A stretch of DNA of 64,000 nucleotides from Diphasiastrum complanatum (GCA_029204225.1 CM055102.1:41049631-41113630); one strand, 5' to 3'. Numbered from the stretch's first letter, positions 32,996-51,929 are shown. The notes: generated by a model from the letters alone, not told the origin. Numbers and translations are program-made.

Positions 32996-33360
32996 TATTA
33001 TACCACAAAGGCCTTGCCATAATGGTAAAATTGTTGGATTGAAAAAGAAAAATGATCTAAAATTATCTTTCTTTTCCTTGAGGTTCAAAAAAATGCATTT
33101 ACTAGCCTTTTTGCTAAAGAGGTAAGCATCAGTAAGTTAAGTTATCGTCATGATTCATTTCTTATTTTTAATGTTTTAAGTTGCAAGAGCTTACACTATT
33201 ACAATCACTACCACAAAATTAGTTAAAGTTTTTACAATTGCATATTGGGATTTAGAAAGACTAAGAATTATGTATGAAATGATTTTGACAAGAAATAGGT
33301 GATTTTCATAGTTTCATATCCACCATTTTGAAATTTTGAAGTTGGCAAAGATTCAAGAAC

Positions 33361-33520
33361 ATTCACAATCAGTATTCACAATAATCATAATTAGTATTTA
33401 GAAAATATCAGTATTCACGATCAATATTCATGAGTATTCACGATCATTACTCACAATAATCACAATCACTATTCACAATAATGATGATTAATATTCAAGA
33501 TATTCACTTTTTAGTATTCA
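33361..33520. repeat. Degenerate short tandem repeat (AGTATTCACAATCA type)
   Basis: About ten imperfect 12-16 bp units with the theme TATTCACAATAATCA. Confidence 0.75.
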
Positions 33521-34758
33521 CAATTTTAGATAATTGTCGCTAACCATATATAAGGTAGTCTTCAGGACACATCTTTGAAAACCCGATCAATTTTTCATCC
33601 AATATATGGAAGATATTTTGTATACATCATGTAAAAGAAGACAATATAAAAAACAATAAAAATATATTGTCAAAGAAATTACCAAAATATGATGCCGCTT
33701 GTCATATTTCTTCATTCAAGCATGCAAGAGCACATTAAGAAGAAGAAGAAACTAGAACATTGTGGAATCAAATATGGATAAGCTTTCAAATCTCCTACTC
33801 ACATATGTGATTATTATAATCTACATGTCAAAATTGAGCATGCAATAGCCAAATACATCTGCACTATTGTGGCAAGCGTCGCTCCTAAGCAGGGATTGCA
33901 CACAATACCTTCTTGAAAAGGATCAACAATGCTACTTTTTGCACTTCCATTTTGAGTTTACAGTTTCCATAAAAAAATTTCTATCACGACCTCTTGTAGC
34001 TTGGATTCTAGTGTAGAGTACTTTGTAAGATCGTTCTTGGCAGCCTCCAGATGCTAGCAACACAGTGAAAAATAAAAAGAAATAAAACACCGTGGCATGT
34101 GTATTGTAAGTCCACGTATGAGTAAATGTAAATAAACTTCTACTATGGCATGTGTATTGTAAGTCCATGGGTAAAAAGTTAATTAGATTCTAAACTTCTA
34201 AGTTAGAAAACTTAACTTAGAGAACTCAAACATAGAAACTTAAGCTTAGAAAATAAAAGATTATAAGTTATCTTGAGTTCTAAGTTTAGAGTCTTAGGCT
34301 TTCTAAGTTAGAAGTTGAGAAGTTGAGAAGTTTAGAAGCCTTAGAATGACAAGTTTTAGAAACTAATCCCATAAGTTAGTAGAAGCTTATGGAAGGCCCT
34401 TCTTGCTATAAGAAGAGAGGCATTTCCCTTGTAAAATAACACTTTGAGATTATGCTAAATTGCTCTCTTTTGAGATATCATTCTATTTCCTTGTGTTCCC
34501 ATTGGAAGGTGCATAGCTTGAGGGAAGGTGCTTGGGCCTCCTCTTGCCTCCTTTCATTGGTTTGTATTGTGGCATGTTTCTTATTTGCTTTATGCTTAGC
34601 CTTAGCCGCAATCTTAATTCCAAGTTCCCTTTTTGGGTGTTAAGTAGGATTTAGATTAATGGTCTTGCTAGTTGGGAAGCCTTAGCAAGATCTTGTTATT
34701 TCCGTTCACCTTTGCTACTTGGGAAAGGCTTAGCAAAGTAGTGGCTAGTTGGGTACCG
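33521..34758. other. Probable LTR/leader of a gypsy element
   Basis: No domain. It contains a duplication of GGCATGTGTATTGTAAGTCCA (about 34092 and 34146) and many CTTAGAA/CTAAGTT words (34180-34390). Its position before a leader repeat and gag suggests LTR sequence, but ends were not identified. Confidence 0.35.
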
Positions 34759-35205
34759 TCTGCACGATTTCTATACATCCTTTGCAAATTTCATCCATAC
34801 AAAAATTCCAAAAAAATTAAAAAATCAGTATTGTGTAAGCAAACTACAGTTTCAGAAATCACCGACCATACCACGAAATTGTCCACAATCTACACGATTT
34901 CTATTCATCCTCTGCGAATTTCATTCGTTACAAAAATTTCAAAAAAATTAAAAAACTCAGTAACTACAATTTTAGAAATCGTCGACCATACCACAAAATC
35001 ATCCACAGTCTAAACGATTTCTATACATCCTCTACGAATTTCGTCCTTTACAAAAAATTCCAAAAAAATATATATATATATATATCCATATTTTAACAAT
35101 GAAAACTTTCTATCAGAATTCACGAGTACTGTATTATGATTCATCAGCTTGTCCACGATTTCTAATCCTATTTGCGAATTTTATTACTCCAGAAAAGTCC
35201 AGTTC
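34759..35205 (+). repeat. Four-copy tandem repeat, unit about 120 bp, in a gypsy leader
   Basis: Units start with CACGATTTCTA or AACGATTTCTA near 34761, 34890, 35012 and 35152. They share TCATCC...GCGAATTTC, AAAAAATT and CGACCATACCAC. The fourth unit is divergent. Confidence 0.8.
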
Positions 35206-35285
35206 ATGCGCAAATTCATTCTACAAAAAAACCATCTTTTTGACTTTTTTTTTGCCCAAGTACAGTATTGTCCTGATCATCTGTA

Positions 35286-35642
35286 TTGTTATTTTGTTTC
35301 TCATTCTGCATCATGTCACAAGATTGTGTTGAATCTTCTAATTCTACACCTCCATGCCTGGCACGAAGAATTCCATGCATCGATGAAAAACTGAGATTAT
35401 TCTCTATGGTACTCTATGGAATCGCCAAAGAGTGGTATCTCAACTTAGAAACTCTTGATCTTGTATCTTGGAATACCCTCAAGGACGCTCTTATCAAGTG
35501 TTTTAGACCTTCTGAATTGACTCAAAGCCCATTCATCCAAATCACTCACATCAAGATGCGTCGCGACAAGTCCGTTAGAAACTACATTGAGCATTTTAAA
35601 CGTCTCAAGGTAGAATGTGTTGACGAAAATATCACCTTGTGA
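35286..35642 (+). pseudogene. Ty3/gypsy gag fragment
   Basis: LRLFSMVLYGIAKEWYLNLE, SWNTLKDALIKCFRP and KSVRNYIEHFKRLKVEC form the retrotransposon gag core. It stops at 35641 and is followed by LTR-like sequence, so the rest of gag and pol is missing. Confidence 0.8.
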
Positions 35643-35649
35643 GGCCTAG

Positions 35650-36032
35650 AACACACTAAATGGAGTTAGTACAAGGTTTGGGACAGTCAAGGCATTGTAG
35701 AGTTATCAATAGCAATTCTATGAATAGAGGATCTATGCATAAAGAATCTATTATGGAGGAATCTAAGTATAGGAGAGTTAGGACCTTGCATGTTTGTGTG
35801 CACAGGTGGTTCATGGCTCTATAAGAAGAGGCCAAACTCGCCCTACTCCTCATATTTGTGATGGATTCATTGTCAGGGTTTCACTCTACCTTCATGCTTC
35901 CGACTCCTTGGCTTGGGGGTGAAGCTTCTAGAGTTGATTGGTTGCTTCTATCTGGTTGGGTGGTTGCTCCATAGTGTGTTTTCTATTGTGTTTTGTCGTG
36001 TAAGCAAGATCTTGAGGGATCTTTCCTTATAG
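35650..36032 (+). repeat. Gypsy family G LTR with primer site
   Basis: The right part matches the minus-strand LTR at 2430-2947 (TTGGCTTGGGGGTGAAG; GGTGGTTGCTCCATAG versus GCGGTTTTGCTCCACAG). CTATAAGAAGAGGCC is a candidate TATA. The left edge is uncertain. Confidence 0.6.
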
Positions 36033-36044
36033 TGGTATCAGAGC
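36033..36044 (+). other. Primer binding site, initiator tRNA-Met type
   Basis: TGGTATCAGAGC directly follows the LTR, the classical plant primer site. Confidence 0.85.
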
Positions 36045-38286
36045 ATGGTTTACAAAGATTGGAGCACTTAGAGTTACATCTGTATTGAAGTGTTGTTTCC
36101 TCAAGGGAGTTTTGGTTTTGGATTCACTAGTTTCTGGTTTGCAGCATGCTTATCAAATATGGTGGTAGAGTGCTCTTCTACACAAGTAGCTTTTAATTTA
36201 AGATGCTGCGATTTAGGTGAATGTGATATTAATTCTCTGTTTCTTAAGGAAGCTTTCATTTTATTTTTGAATAATCTGTTTTTGGAAGATTATGTTGATT
36301 ATTTTCTAGCTAAATTCTGCTTGGCAAAGAAGTTGAATGGATTGTATATGTCACTTATTGGATCCTATTTAGTAACTTTTGTTCCTTGGTAAATGGATTG
36401 TGAATCAATTTATCAAGTTGTTTGAACAAGAAGTGAAGGTATTGAAGGATTCCAGAAAATGCATGAGAGTAAAGGAAGATAAGTTTATCCTCAAATTCAT
36501 CTGGTTTGCTTGCATGTCATAAGGAAAATTGAATTTGTTGTCGTTCTAACTTTCTGGGTTTTTGTTAAAATTCAGTAAGCAAAAAACTAAAAGCTAGAGG
36601 CGCATCTACATCGGTGGTGCTCACCAATTGGTCTTACTTACCAATTCTGCCTTGTTTTCACCTGAGAAAGAATCACATATGCTATGAGTCTGAGAATTTT
36701 TCAGATTCTGGTGATGGATTCTAGTTGACAGCTAGAAGTTAGCTGATGAATCCCTGTTGATTGCTTATGAATATGTGACCGGGAAGTTGATGCAGATGGA
36801 GAAAGCTGAGGCTGTAATTCCCTGATTTGCTTGTGTGAAAGGTAGTGAATCTGCCTTGACAGCGATGGGTAAGCTTCCTGGGTGGGAAACTCAGAAGCAG
36901 AGCCAATGACCCTTGTGGAAGGATGTTTCCCTACAGGCATATTGATGAACGCTCCCTTGTTGTGATCAATGGAGGTTTGATGCATCTAGGAAGAATCCTA
37001 GTAGACCATTCAATGCATGAAATCGCTGGTTGAATCTGGCTGAATTCGTTGATCAGAGTAGAGGATGATGTAGGTCGTTTGAGTGGCATTCCTGCGATAG
37101 AACTCGCACTGCTGCAGGGGAAACCTTGGAAGCCTCTGGTCGTTCTCTCTCTCGCTGGTGAAAACCCGATGGTGGATGTGAAGTGATGAGCCGGCCCTAC
37201 TTTTCCTTTTTATCTTTCTTGGAAAAGAAAGGGTTGTTTTTTTATAGGGCCCATGGCGTTTGTTTTTTTAGAAACCTTAGGGTTTTTTGATATGCATATG
37301 TTGGGTGTTTAAAAGTTGCTTTGAAGCATGATGAGTGGTTGGCAATTTGGGGAATTGGGTGACTATTTGCATCGATGCTATTACATGCTGAATAATCAAG
37401 GCTTAATTGAATTTCGACATTTAGTAGCTTTGAATTGGTTTGAAGTTGGTTTGAAATTGGTTTTCTAGATCAACTCCTGAAGTTTAAGTTACTAGCACCC
37501 AGTTATAAAAACTTCGGTTTCTTGGTGTTAGATTGTCAAAGTTTGACCTTGGATTTTTCGTATTGCTTCCCATATTTAGGAGTTGAAGGAATTTGGATTT
37601 CCTTTCTCTAGGGACAATATGCATGTTGTTGGGGCTTTATCGCTTGGACATTTTTGTTAAGCCAGTTTATTTTGGAACCTTAGTACTGTTGGACCGTTGG
37701 TTAAGCCAATAGTCGGTTTTGGAAATGGAGTTTCTTTTAAGCCAATCTTGACGGAAAGGGATGAATGGTATGGTTCTCAGGCATATACCCAATATAGGAA
37801 TTAGATTCCTTGGTACGATGCTATTTAAACCATTTAACTCTGGAGTATTGGTACTCCCAATAAATAGAGTTAAATAGAGTTTCACGGCATTTTTTCTTTT
37901 TTAAATCGATGGAATACCGATCAGTTGATTATTATGGTTTTGATGATTTTGGGTCATTTAAGTTGAACAAACAAAAGCTTTTGAGATACTTGTTAAATAA
38001 TCAATGGAGGAAAATTGATTGTATCTGGAGGTAATTCTTTATTCGACGAAATTATTTGGAGTGAATACAAAGTAGAAAGTACCCGAATTCAATTTTTATT
38101 TCCCATTAAATACAGATAACTTTAACAAAGTAATTCCTAAGCTAGTAAGTGTAAAGTGAGAACAGTCCAATTTTATTGAAAAAATCGTAGGAAGAGCTGA
38201 TGGTATGAAACCTCAGTAATTTTGGAAAAGAAATTCTAGGACTATAAGCTGTGTTTGTGACGCAATAATCTCCAATAATACGCGGA
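36045..38286. other. Gypsy leader and decayed internal region
   Basis: Only short, unrecognised frames. It lies between a primer site and a gag zinc knuckle on the same strand, so it is presumably leader plus decayed gag of one element. Confidence 0.4.
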
Positions 38287-38406
38287 TGTTTTATCTGTGT
38301 AGGTAAACATCCTAGTATTCGCTGCCTAGAGAAACTTCGTTTTCCACCAGCTTGTGAAAACTATGGAATTGAGCACCATTTTAAGGATTGCCCTTCACGA
38401 TCCTAA
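38287..38406 (+). pseudogene. Gypsy gag zinc-knuckle remnant
   Basis: Encodes CFICVGKHPSIRC, then LRFPPACENYGIEHHFKDCP. These are two knuckle-like units: the first has spacing C-x2-C-x3-H-x4-C, the second has Tyr for its second Cys. A stop follows at 38404. Confidence 0.7.
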
Positions 38407-39202
38407 CCAACCCCTCTATGAGACAATTCCCCTCTACTACTACTAGGAGATTTAGTAATTGACGTTTGTTATGTGTGTTTGAATGTGTGTTTGTATGTCC
38501 GTAACCTATGTCGTTTGTGATAATGTTCTTTTAGTTTGCTCATCTTTTTGCTTTTTATTTTTACACCCTTTACGTTATGGTTTTTTTTCTTGCATGTCTG
38601 TCAATCAAAGAATCTTCTACTCAGGCATAACTTTCAGCTTCAATTTCCAGACATTCAACTGTTGTATAAAGTCATAAAGATGAAAGAGCAACACTACCTT
38701 GTGCACCGCCATTATCACCATACTCCATTAGATATTATCTACCGGTGTGTGGCCAACACAAATTAACTTCAAAAGTGATGTTGTGCAACTCCAAAGCACA
38801 ATTCAAATGTGAGGAAAAATCACTACTCAGAAGACACAAGCCAGAGACCACTCACACAAGCTTCCAAGCAATATTTTCTTATGAGTGGACAGCGGTCCAA
38901 AATCCACGCTTTTCCAGCTGTATATTCATGCCAGCTACTTCAACAAGCTCAAAAGTTGCCATGTGAAAGCAATCCCGAGTCAATCAGAGAATGCAATTAT
39001 GGATCCACAACCTCAAGGACAAATGTCATTTTCAAAGGCAAACAAAGATGACTCTTTGGAAAATTGTACACTGAGCATTGGTTATGAACATGTATAACAC
39101 ACACACAAGATCCCTATGATCCCTTGTCCACACCCACATCCATTCCTTCTCCCATGTTCCACTATATAATTAATCTTGAAGCTTCATCTCATTTTACACA
39201 AG
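38407..39202. other. Unrecognised; possible copia E 5' LTR
   Basis: Several overlapping short frames without domains. It ends just before a TGGTATC primer-like site, so at least the last part may be LTR. Confidence 0.3.
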
Positions 39203-39750
39203 TGGTATCGCAATTAAAGAAATAGACAAGTTATTCACTTGTTGTGACCATTCAAAGGCCACTACTATGTGTAAAAGAAAAAAAAAAAAGAGGATTGTTC
39301 AAACCTCTAGTCCAAGCAACCCTTCATGGAGCTCTCGACGGTACAATTGACCTCAAAGAAGTTGCAATGCAACAAACACAGTTCTGCCAATATCATGTTT
39401 TCAAGAGACAACTATGAGCAACAAACTTTGATCTATTCATTCACCTCCACCACCGCCCCCATATCTGACTCACATCTTACCACTTTCCCTCATCTTCATA
39501 TCATTACCATTCATTCCCACCTTGCATTGTTTTCAGAGTTTCATCTCTTTTGGACGTGCTTTTTACAACCCATTCTTTGTCTGTCTACTTTCAAGCGCAC
39601 GCGCACATAAATGTGCTGAAAACAATTTTAAAATCTTCAATTTGCCATAGCTCGGATTGGAAAGTGGTTTGAGACGTCATTTGTCAATTTTGAAGTGAAT
39701 TTTCCATTTTTACAGTCATTTTTGTGATCCAGACTCATCTAACTATAGTT

Positions 39751-41698
<1,948 letters not shown>

Positions 41699-41790
41699 TG
41701 TCATGTACTGCTAGTACATTTGTTCTTATCAATGCATTATAATATCCATTGTAAGCTTTGTAGGCACAAAAGGAGCTTCATTTTGTAGAT
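41699..41790 (+). repeat. Partial 5' LTR of the nested element
   Basis: About 90 bp parallel to the first part of 45205-45749 (AATATCCATTGTAAGCTTTG block). It then diverges, so the 5' LTR is truncated or rearranged. Confidence 0.65.
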
Positions 41791-42274
41791 CTAGTACATT
41801 TATGGACCTCTCAGCCATTGCAACCTGAAGAGCAGAGTCCTCCTCTTCAATAAGCTTGCACAATTTCTCTCCTTCTTGGTAACATCCACCAAAGTTTCTC
41901 TCTCTTTTTGAAGATGATCTTTAAGACCTTCAAGCTCTTCAGTCAGCTACTTTTGAAGCCTATTTTTACCCTCCAGATTCTTATTAACTATCACACAAAA
42001 ACATTCTCTACATGCTACAGCCTGTCCCATGCAAGAAAATCACTTCCAATTGCATAGTGTGACTATTTGGAGCAGCATGTACTCTGAAGGATATTCAAAA
42101 TACTCATGTGAGAATGTCAAAATTGGAAAACGAACTCTTTCATCCTTATGAATTGCTTGATAACTATTCAAATCTTCAAGTGAGCCTAGAATATCGCCCA
42201 ACCATCAAGACAAGGTTTCTCTGCTGCCTTTTCGTCAAGCAAAGCACTGGAAGCTTTGCGCTCCTTGGCAATCT

Positions 42275-42400
42275 CGTGGGGGAGAAGGCCCTGCCCCGAG
42301 GGCCTTCTGTGCTGGGAGGGCCCTTGCCCAAGGGTGGGAGCCCGAGGGCAGGGCTCGACCTGCACGGGAAGGCCTGAGGGGTCCGGGCCTTCCCCTGTGT
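42275..42400. repeat. GC-rich foldback element, copy 3
   Basis: The outer arms pair: GGAGAAGGCCCTGCCCC with the reverse complement of the 3' end GTCCGGGCCTTCCCC. An inner palindrome has GAAGGCCCT / AGGGCCTTC. CGAGGGCCTTCTGTGCTGGGA starts at 42297. Same architecture and core as copies 1 and 2. Confidence 0.65.
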
Positions 42401-42855
42401 AGTGGCAGGTTTGAAATTTCTCTATCTCACAATAGCTTATGCATTTGGACATAATCGTTGATGAGTTTGGAGAGAATCACTGATTACTAGTGGTTACTTC
42501 GGATGCAAGAAAATTCCACCTCTGAGGTGCATACAAAATACAAAGAGAAATTAAAAACCTGGCATTACGAAACACAGAACTCCAACTAAACCAAATGTGA
42601 CTAGCAAGATTGCAAGATCAAGACTACCGCTCCCTCGGTTGATTTCCTACTTGGTCAGTTCTTTCTCACCTCCCTTCCTACTTGTGATTCAGTCATATCT
42701 CCATCTTCCTCTCTCTTAGTTGCCTTCCATTCGGCTCAGTCGAGGTCTCTTTCTTTCTGCTCATGTTCCTCATCCCGGCTCGGTCGAGATCTCACGCTCC
42801 CTCACGCCTACATTTCGGCTTGATCCACATTTCAAGTCCCACTAACACTCTGTCC

Positions 42856-43083
<228 letters not shown>

Positions 43084-43638
43084 ATCTCTCTAAGACTCGA
43101 CTACCTCTGCGCTCTCTCTACCCTCGACTACCTCTGCTCTCTCTCAACCCCTCTTCCATGCCTACAATCCCCCCTCTCTCTTCTCTCTCTATAGACTCTC
43201 TCCCTCATCTAGTGACCTACGTTATCTCTCCTCTCAACACCATGCAACCGGCGCCCGCGGCCCTGAGCCCACGTAATTTTTTTGGTTAATTTTTACTATT
43301 TTGTTTCTTTAAAACATTCTTAATTTTTATTCACGGTTCTAAGATTTTATCTTACGAGCACCTAAGCGAATCACAAAATTGATTGTTAAAAAAATTTTGC
43401 TCTTAAATTTTAAATTTTTTTCGATTCCTATTAATGTTTCTCGAGCACTGAAACATCTCAAGGATTTCAAAGTGCTATCCATTCCAATTTGTAAAATTTT
43501 TATAAGGACCCCTTTTTTCTAAGTTTCAACTAATTACTTTTCTTATCATTCTCTTAACGACTGTAACTTTTTTACTGTAACTTTTTTATTTGAGCTAACT
43601 ACCCCCTAAGGGATTCACTAACTACGGTCGATTGGTGG

Positions 43639-44540
<902 letters not shown>

Positions 44541-44721
44541 AGAAGTTTGCATTGCTCGGTGGGTTTTAACAAGATAAATATTCGATTGAGTAATGTCAAC
44601 AATGGTTTTCTACAGTGGGAGAATCAAAATGGTTATTTCCATGGTTTGATCTTGGAATACATGTATGTTCTCTTGTATCAATGCTTCAAAATTCAGTGGA
44701 ATCAACTTGTCCTAGCCAAAT

Positions 44722-45024
44722 TTGAATGAAAATTTATTCAAATTTGAAGAAATATATTTTGGTCAACATTATGCCCAGAGACATGCATCATCGTACGACA
44801 GAGTGTCAATATTCATGCCAACTACTTCATATGGAGCATTTATATACGAACAACAATTCATGACTACCATTGTTTATGACAAAACCAGGAATCCAAGGGA
44901 ATTGGATAAGCATCCAAGTTGGTATGATGTCGAAGAAGCAGACAAAAGAGGATATTGTGATTTGGATGTCAAAAAGCAATATGGTGTTTCATCAACCCCT
45001 TCTTTGACCATTGCTTCTCCTTAA
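44722..45024 (+). CDS. Second unrecognised ORF of the nested element
   Basis: 100 codons (MNENLFKFEEIYFGQ...PSLTIASP) with no recognised domain. It begins just before the stop of a 60-codon frame at 44547-44729 and lies 180 bp before the 3' LTR. It may be the C-terminal part of the same broken protein. Confidence 0.3.
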   Translation: MNENLFKFEEIYFGQHYAQRHASSYDRVSIFMPTTSYGAFIYEQQFMTTIVYDKTRNPRELDKHPSWYDVEEADKRGYCDLDVKKQYGVSSTPSLTIASP

Positions 45025-45204
45025 TGTTGCAGACTAAAGCTATCAGATGGATTTTATTCAAATAGCCTTGGATCTACAACTATGGAGCAAGTTGCTGGAC
45101 GTGACATTTCTTGGACACGACGTTTCTTCAAGATAACTTAAACGGAGCATTCAAATTCATAGAGTGAGTGTCTTCATTTTTGAGGACAAAAATGCTTAAG
45201 TAAG

Positions 45205-45749
45205 GGGAGTTCATGTACTGCTAGTACGTCAGTTCTTATCAACGCATTAGAATATCCATTGTAAGCTTTGTAGGCCCAAAAGGAGCTATTAGTCTTAAGA
45301 ATGAGGTGGTTCCCTCTTTAGGCCCTCAAAAGTAATCAACAAGGAAAATAGGCCAACAAGGGTCGAATCTAGTTTAAATAATACTTAACAAGGGCTAACT
45401 ATCCCTCAAGATAGTTCTGTTAAGTTAAGTAAGAGCATTGTCTATAACTAGGCAAGAGACATCAAGTTTTGAATATTTTGGCTCATTTGCAAGTGAGAGC
45501 TTCTCACTTACTCCTTGTGAATGTGAGCCATAGGGATCTATCTCCATTTCTAGGTCTCATGTGCCCTATCCACATGAATCAATGCTCATGTTCATAACTT
45601 GTACTATTCTTTCCATCACTAATGTAATTCTATGGTGATCTCTACGTTTCTAAATTTCTTTTGATATGTTATCATGATTGTCTTGTAATTTTCTTGCTTC
45701 TAGCTTTACTTCATTGTTATTGCTATTAGTTTGGGATTTGGCACATGAC
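45205..45749 (+). repeat. 3' LTR of the nested element
   Basis: It follows the purine tract AAGTAAGGGGAGT and ends ATTTGGCACATGACA. CTATAACTAGGC near 45440 is a candidate TATA. About 545 bp. Confidence 0.65.
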
Positions 45750-45970
45750 AGAGAGGTTTCACAAGAGTGGAGCAAGGAGAGCCAGTGGCATCCTACATCT
45801 TGTCCACAATGATCTATGTGGACCAATGCAAACTAGATCTCTTAGTGGCTGCTATTACTTTATTACCTTCATTGATGATTATAGCAGATGCATTTGGATT
45901 TATTTCATAAGCAAGAAATCAGATGCTCTTGCTAAGTTCATGGAATTCAAGGCATTAGTTGAAAAGGGGT
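45750..45970 (+). pseudogene. Copia E integrase fragment
   Basis: HKSGARRASGILHLVHNDLC, GPMQTRSLSGCYYFITFIDD and YSRCIWIYFISKKSDALAKF belong to the integrase core with both early Asp positions (HNDLCG, FIDDYSR). The frame then leaves the family at about 45970. Confidence 0.85.
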
Positions 45971-49199
<3,229 letters not shown>

Positions 49200-49640
49200 G
49201 AAAAAGATATATTCTAGTTGCAACAAAATGCCACCAAGATGGTTGAGGATGTTGTCATCCAAAATATAATTCAGAAGAAGAAAGATGCCATATATCGATG
49301 GCCAACCATGTAATAGGATGTTCAAGCCTATTTGAAAAAACGTGACCCTTGTCAAAGAGTAAGATGTGCACTCCAACAACAAACTGACTTGGAGTGCCAA
49401 TACTACCTTTAGCACTCTTTTAGAAATGAAAATTGATTTTGGGGGCCCAATTGACATAGCCACTCATTACACAAGAAGAAGATAACTTATGCCACCAAGA
49501 TGTTTGGCATCCAAAGGAATGATGCTTAAGATACTGGTTGAGTTTTTTTTGAACGTATCATCACTTGCTTTAGTTCACTTCTAAAAGCTTTCATTCATCT
49601 ATCAAGAGAGTTGTAAATAGATCAAGCTAAATTTGAGGAG
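49200..49640 (+). pseudogene. Gypsy family B integrase relic
   Basis: YRWPTM..DVQAYLKKRDPCQRV (49293-49360) is the second half of an integrase H2C2 zinc finger. YTRKRYILVAT near 49190 and IDFGGPI near 49436-49456 resemble the D-x-x-GPI and YILVATDY core in scrambled, frameshifted form. It leads directly to an LTR. Confidence 0.55.
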
Positions 49641-50315
49641 TGTGAAGAATTGCCAAAAATTGGCAAATCTAGCTTGATCAAAAACCATGTAGTATAATGT
49701 AAATTTTGTACATAAGTGGATTCCACATGTGAGGCCAATATGCCAAGTGGCAGCCCACTCCTAATGTAGGCTAGGTCAAGTCCATAGGGTTCATCATGTC
49801 ATTTTGGTAGTGATTCCTAGTTTATAGGACCTAAATCCTAGATTTAAGGTGAAAATTTGACCAACTAGCTATCTACCAAGCATGACTCTAGGAAATAGAC
49901 TAGGGTTTCTTTTGAGGTCAAGGAGAGTGAGTTAACTTCCTTTTTACATGCTGGAAATCCACCTAACTTCAAGAAGGAAGTCAAATCTGCTATGTATTCC
50001 CTCTCTCCATAGTGAGACGATAGAAAATTTTTGGAGCTCATTGGCAATCTCAAGCTAGTTCACTATGTACATTGAGTTTTTGTGATCCAAATGAAACCAA
50101 ATCAATTTGTACTTGTTTCTCAGGTTGAAGGCCGTACTACAGCCTGTAGTACACACGTGTGGTCTCGGATTTCAATGTTTATCAATGCTTTTGATTGTTA
50201 ATGATCTAGATCAACTTTTTTGTGTCTAGTTTTTTGATAGATTGTTAAGCAAGCATCCAATCACTCTTGTGCATCTTTTGTAGATCCATTTATGGTCCTA
50301 AAGTATAGTACTTTC
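49641..50315 (+). repeat. LTR of gypsy family B, copy 2
   Basis: It starts TGTGAAGAATTGCC after pol-like sequence and is related at both ends to 22492-23300. It abuts the 3' end of gypsy X copy 2 at about 50315-50320, presumably having inserted there or replaced its 3' LTR. Confidence 0.5.
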
Positions 50316-50436
50316 ACAAGAATTGACTATCGTGGAGGCGGCAGCAGCAGGAGGACCTGATGGTACTGTCCTTGGTTGGCGTGGAATAGGTGCCAGTACT
50401 TCTTCTTCTTCAAAAATGTCTTCCTCCTCGAAACCC

Positions 50437-51697
50437 TCAAGCAGTGGCGTCGAACTGTTTCGGTGATTTCATAGCCTTGTCAACCCGAAGTGCGGCTAGG
50501 CTATCTTCCGTGTGAGGTTGTTGGCTGACATCTTCAACACCAACAGTAGATTCATGGATCTGTTTGAATCCTCTTCCAGAGAATTGGAGTTCAAAGGGCA
50601 CAGGGCTCTGGGGCATTTCAAAAATTTCGGTGGCCCCAAGGGGGTAGGAATCATCGAACATATCCATGAAAAACTGCGTGTTTGGTGAAGTGGCTTCGGT
50701 GTGCGGGATTGAGACGGCCTGGGCAACTGTGATGAGAATGGTAGGCCCAATGGTCACAGACTGTCCGTGTGTGGAAGCAAAGGCGAGAGAAGCATCAGAG
50801 GCGGGGGGAATGGGAAGTTCAGTGTGAACAGCAGCAGGAGGTAGAAACGCAGCTGGCGATGTATGCTTAGTGCGACGTCGTGACGTGGAAGGTGAGTCAG
50901 TAATGACGATCCCGTTGCATGGACGACAACGACTATGAGAACTCGAGGCTTGGTGAGACGACTCGGCCGGTGCTTTTTCATAGACCGAAAGCACAGATAC
51001 CAGGTGGAAACCATGGATTTTGTTTTCTAGGTGAGAAGCGGCTAGAAGGGACAATAAAGAACCAGCAGCAAACTGCTGCTTAGTATTGGACTTAATAGCT
51101 CGTTTGAGCTCACCAAAAATAGTCTTGAACCAATTATATGGTCCAAGAGGGGCTTTGGCCAACTTGGTGTAGGACTCCACTATCTTATGGAGGATCTGAG
51201 ACATGATGCGTTCTTTTCTAAAGTATAACCATCAGGAAGTTGTTCAGTAGTTGGGCAAAAGCGTGTATTGAAGGCTCAGTGATGGCTTCCAGAAGGTATC
51301 CATAATTGGTCCAGTGCAGATCATTGGTGAGGTCAATGTATGGCTTGATGGCCTGTTTGGCCTGCTTGTGATTGGGTGAGGCCTGTGTACCGGATGCTAT
51401 AACTATGGCTGCAAGGGCGGCCTCAATGACGTGCACCTTGTGTGTGGTTCCCTGGAAAGTAATATAAAATTTGGATTTCTCTTCCTTCCACGTACTGAAG
51501 GCAAGAGTAATGAAATCCATATTGATTCGGCCAGAAAAAACTCTCTCATGAATACCCATTACAATGAGCAAAGGCTATGCAAGGGTCATCCACTGAGTGA
51601 CCATGCTTGTGCTAGGAAGGATCATGATGTCCGTTGCAAATGGGACATCACGATGAATAGTATAGCGCGGAGACTGGGAAGTATTGGTAGAAGACAT
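50437..51697 (-). pseudogene. Extra ORF downstream of gypsy X pol
   Basis: It starts MSSTNTSQSPRYTIHRDVPF (ATG at 51697), has one stop at 51577-51575 and a frameshift near 51210, and otherwise runs about 420 codons. Middle: FSGRINMDFITLAFSTWKEE, then a region with Ala/Ile-rich helix (VHVIEAALAAIVIASG). Later: QFAAGSLLSLLAASHLENKI, then a Ser/Pro/Thr-rich C-terminal part with a basic run (STSRRRTKH). No transmembrane anchor or protease motif is evident, which argues against an envelope-like protein. It lies in pol sense, about 0.85 kb past the integrase end. Additional ORFs are known in some tRNA-Asp-primed Ty3 lineages (Tat/Athila); which one this is remains open. Confidence 0.5.
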
Positions 51698-51929
51698 GAT
51701 GAGCAAAAAGGAAATGTAAGATCCGACACGTGAAAGTGTATCAGAAAGCAAGTCAGGAAGTTTGGAAGGCTTTGGTCATGGGAAAAATTTGCAAGAGCTT
51801 CGCTAGCACAAGTGAGGAATGAATCGAATTCAATCAACTTATAAGTGAATTTGGTGGGTCCATTACACTGAATACTAGTTTGGCTGATCAGTTCTAAACA
51901 AAAATTTGCAGGCATGTAAAGTACTGTAA

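Noticed and set aside
36701-36985. 94-codon minus frame
   Set aside because: No domain; lies in the leader of a plus-strand gypsy.
50496-51014. Alternative frames overlapping the gypsy X extra ORF
   Set aside because: Shadow frames of the longer 50437-51204 frame, which is in pol sense and continues the upstream protein.
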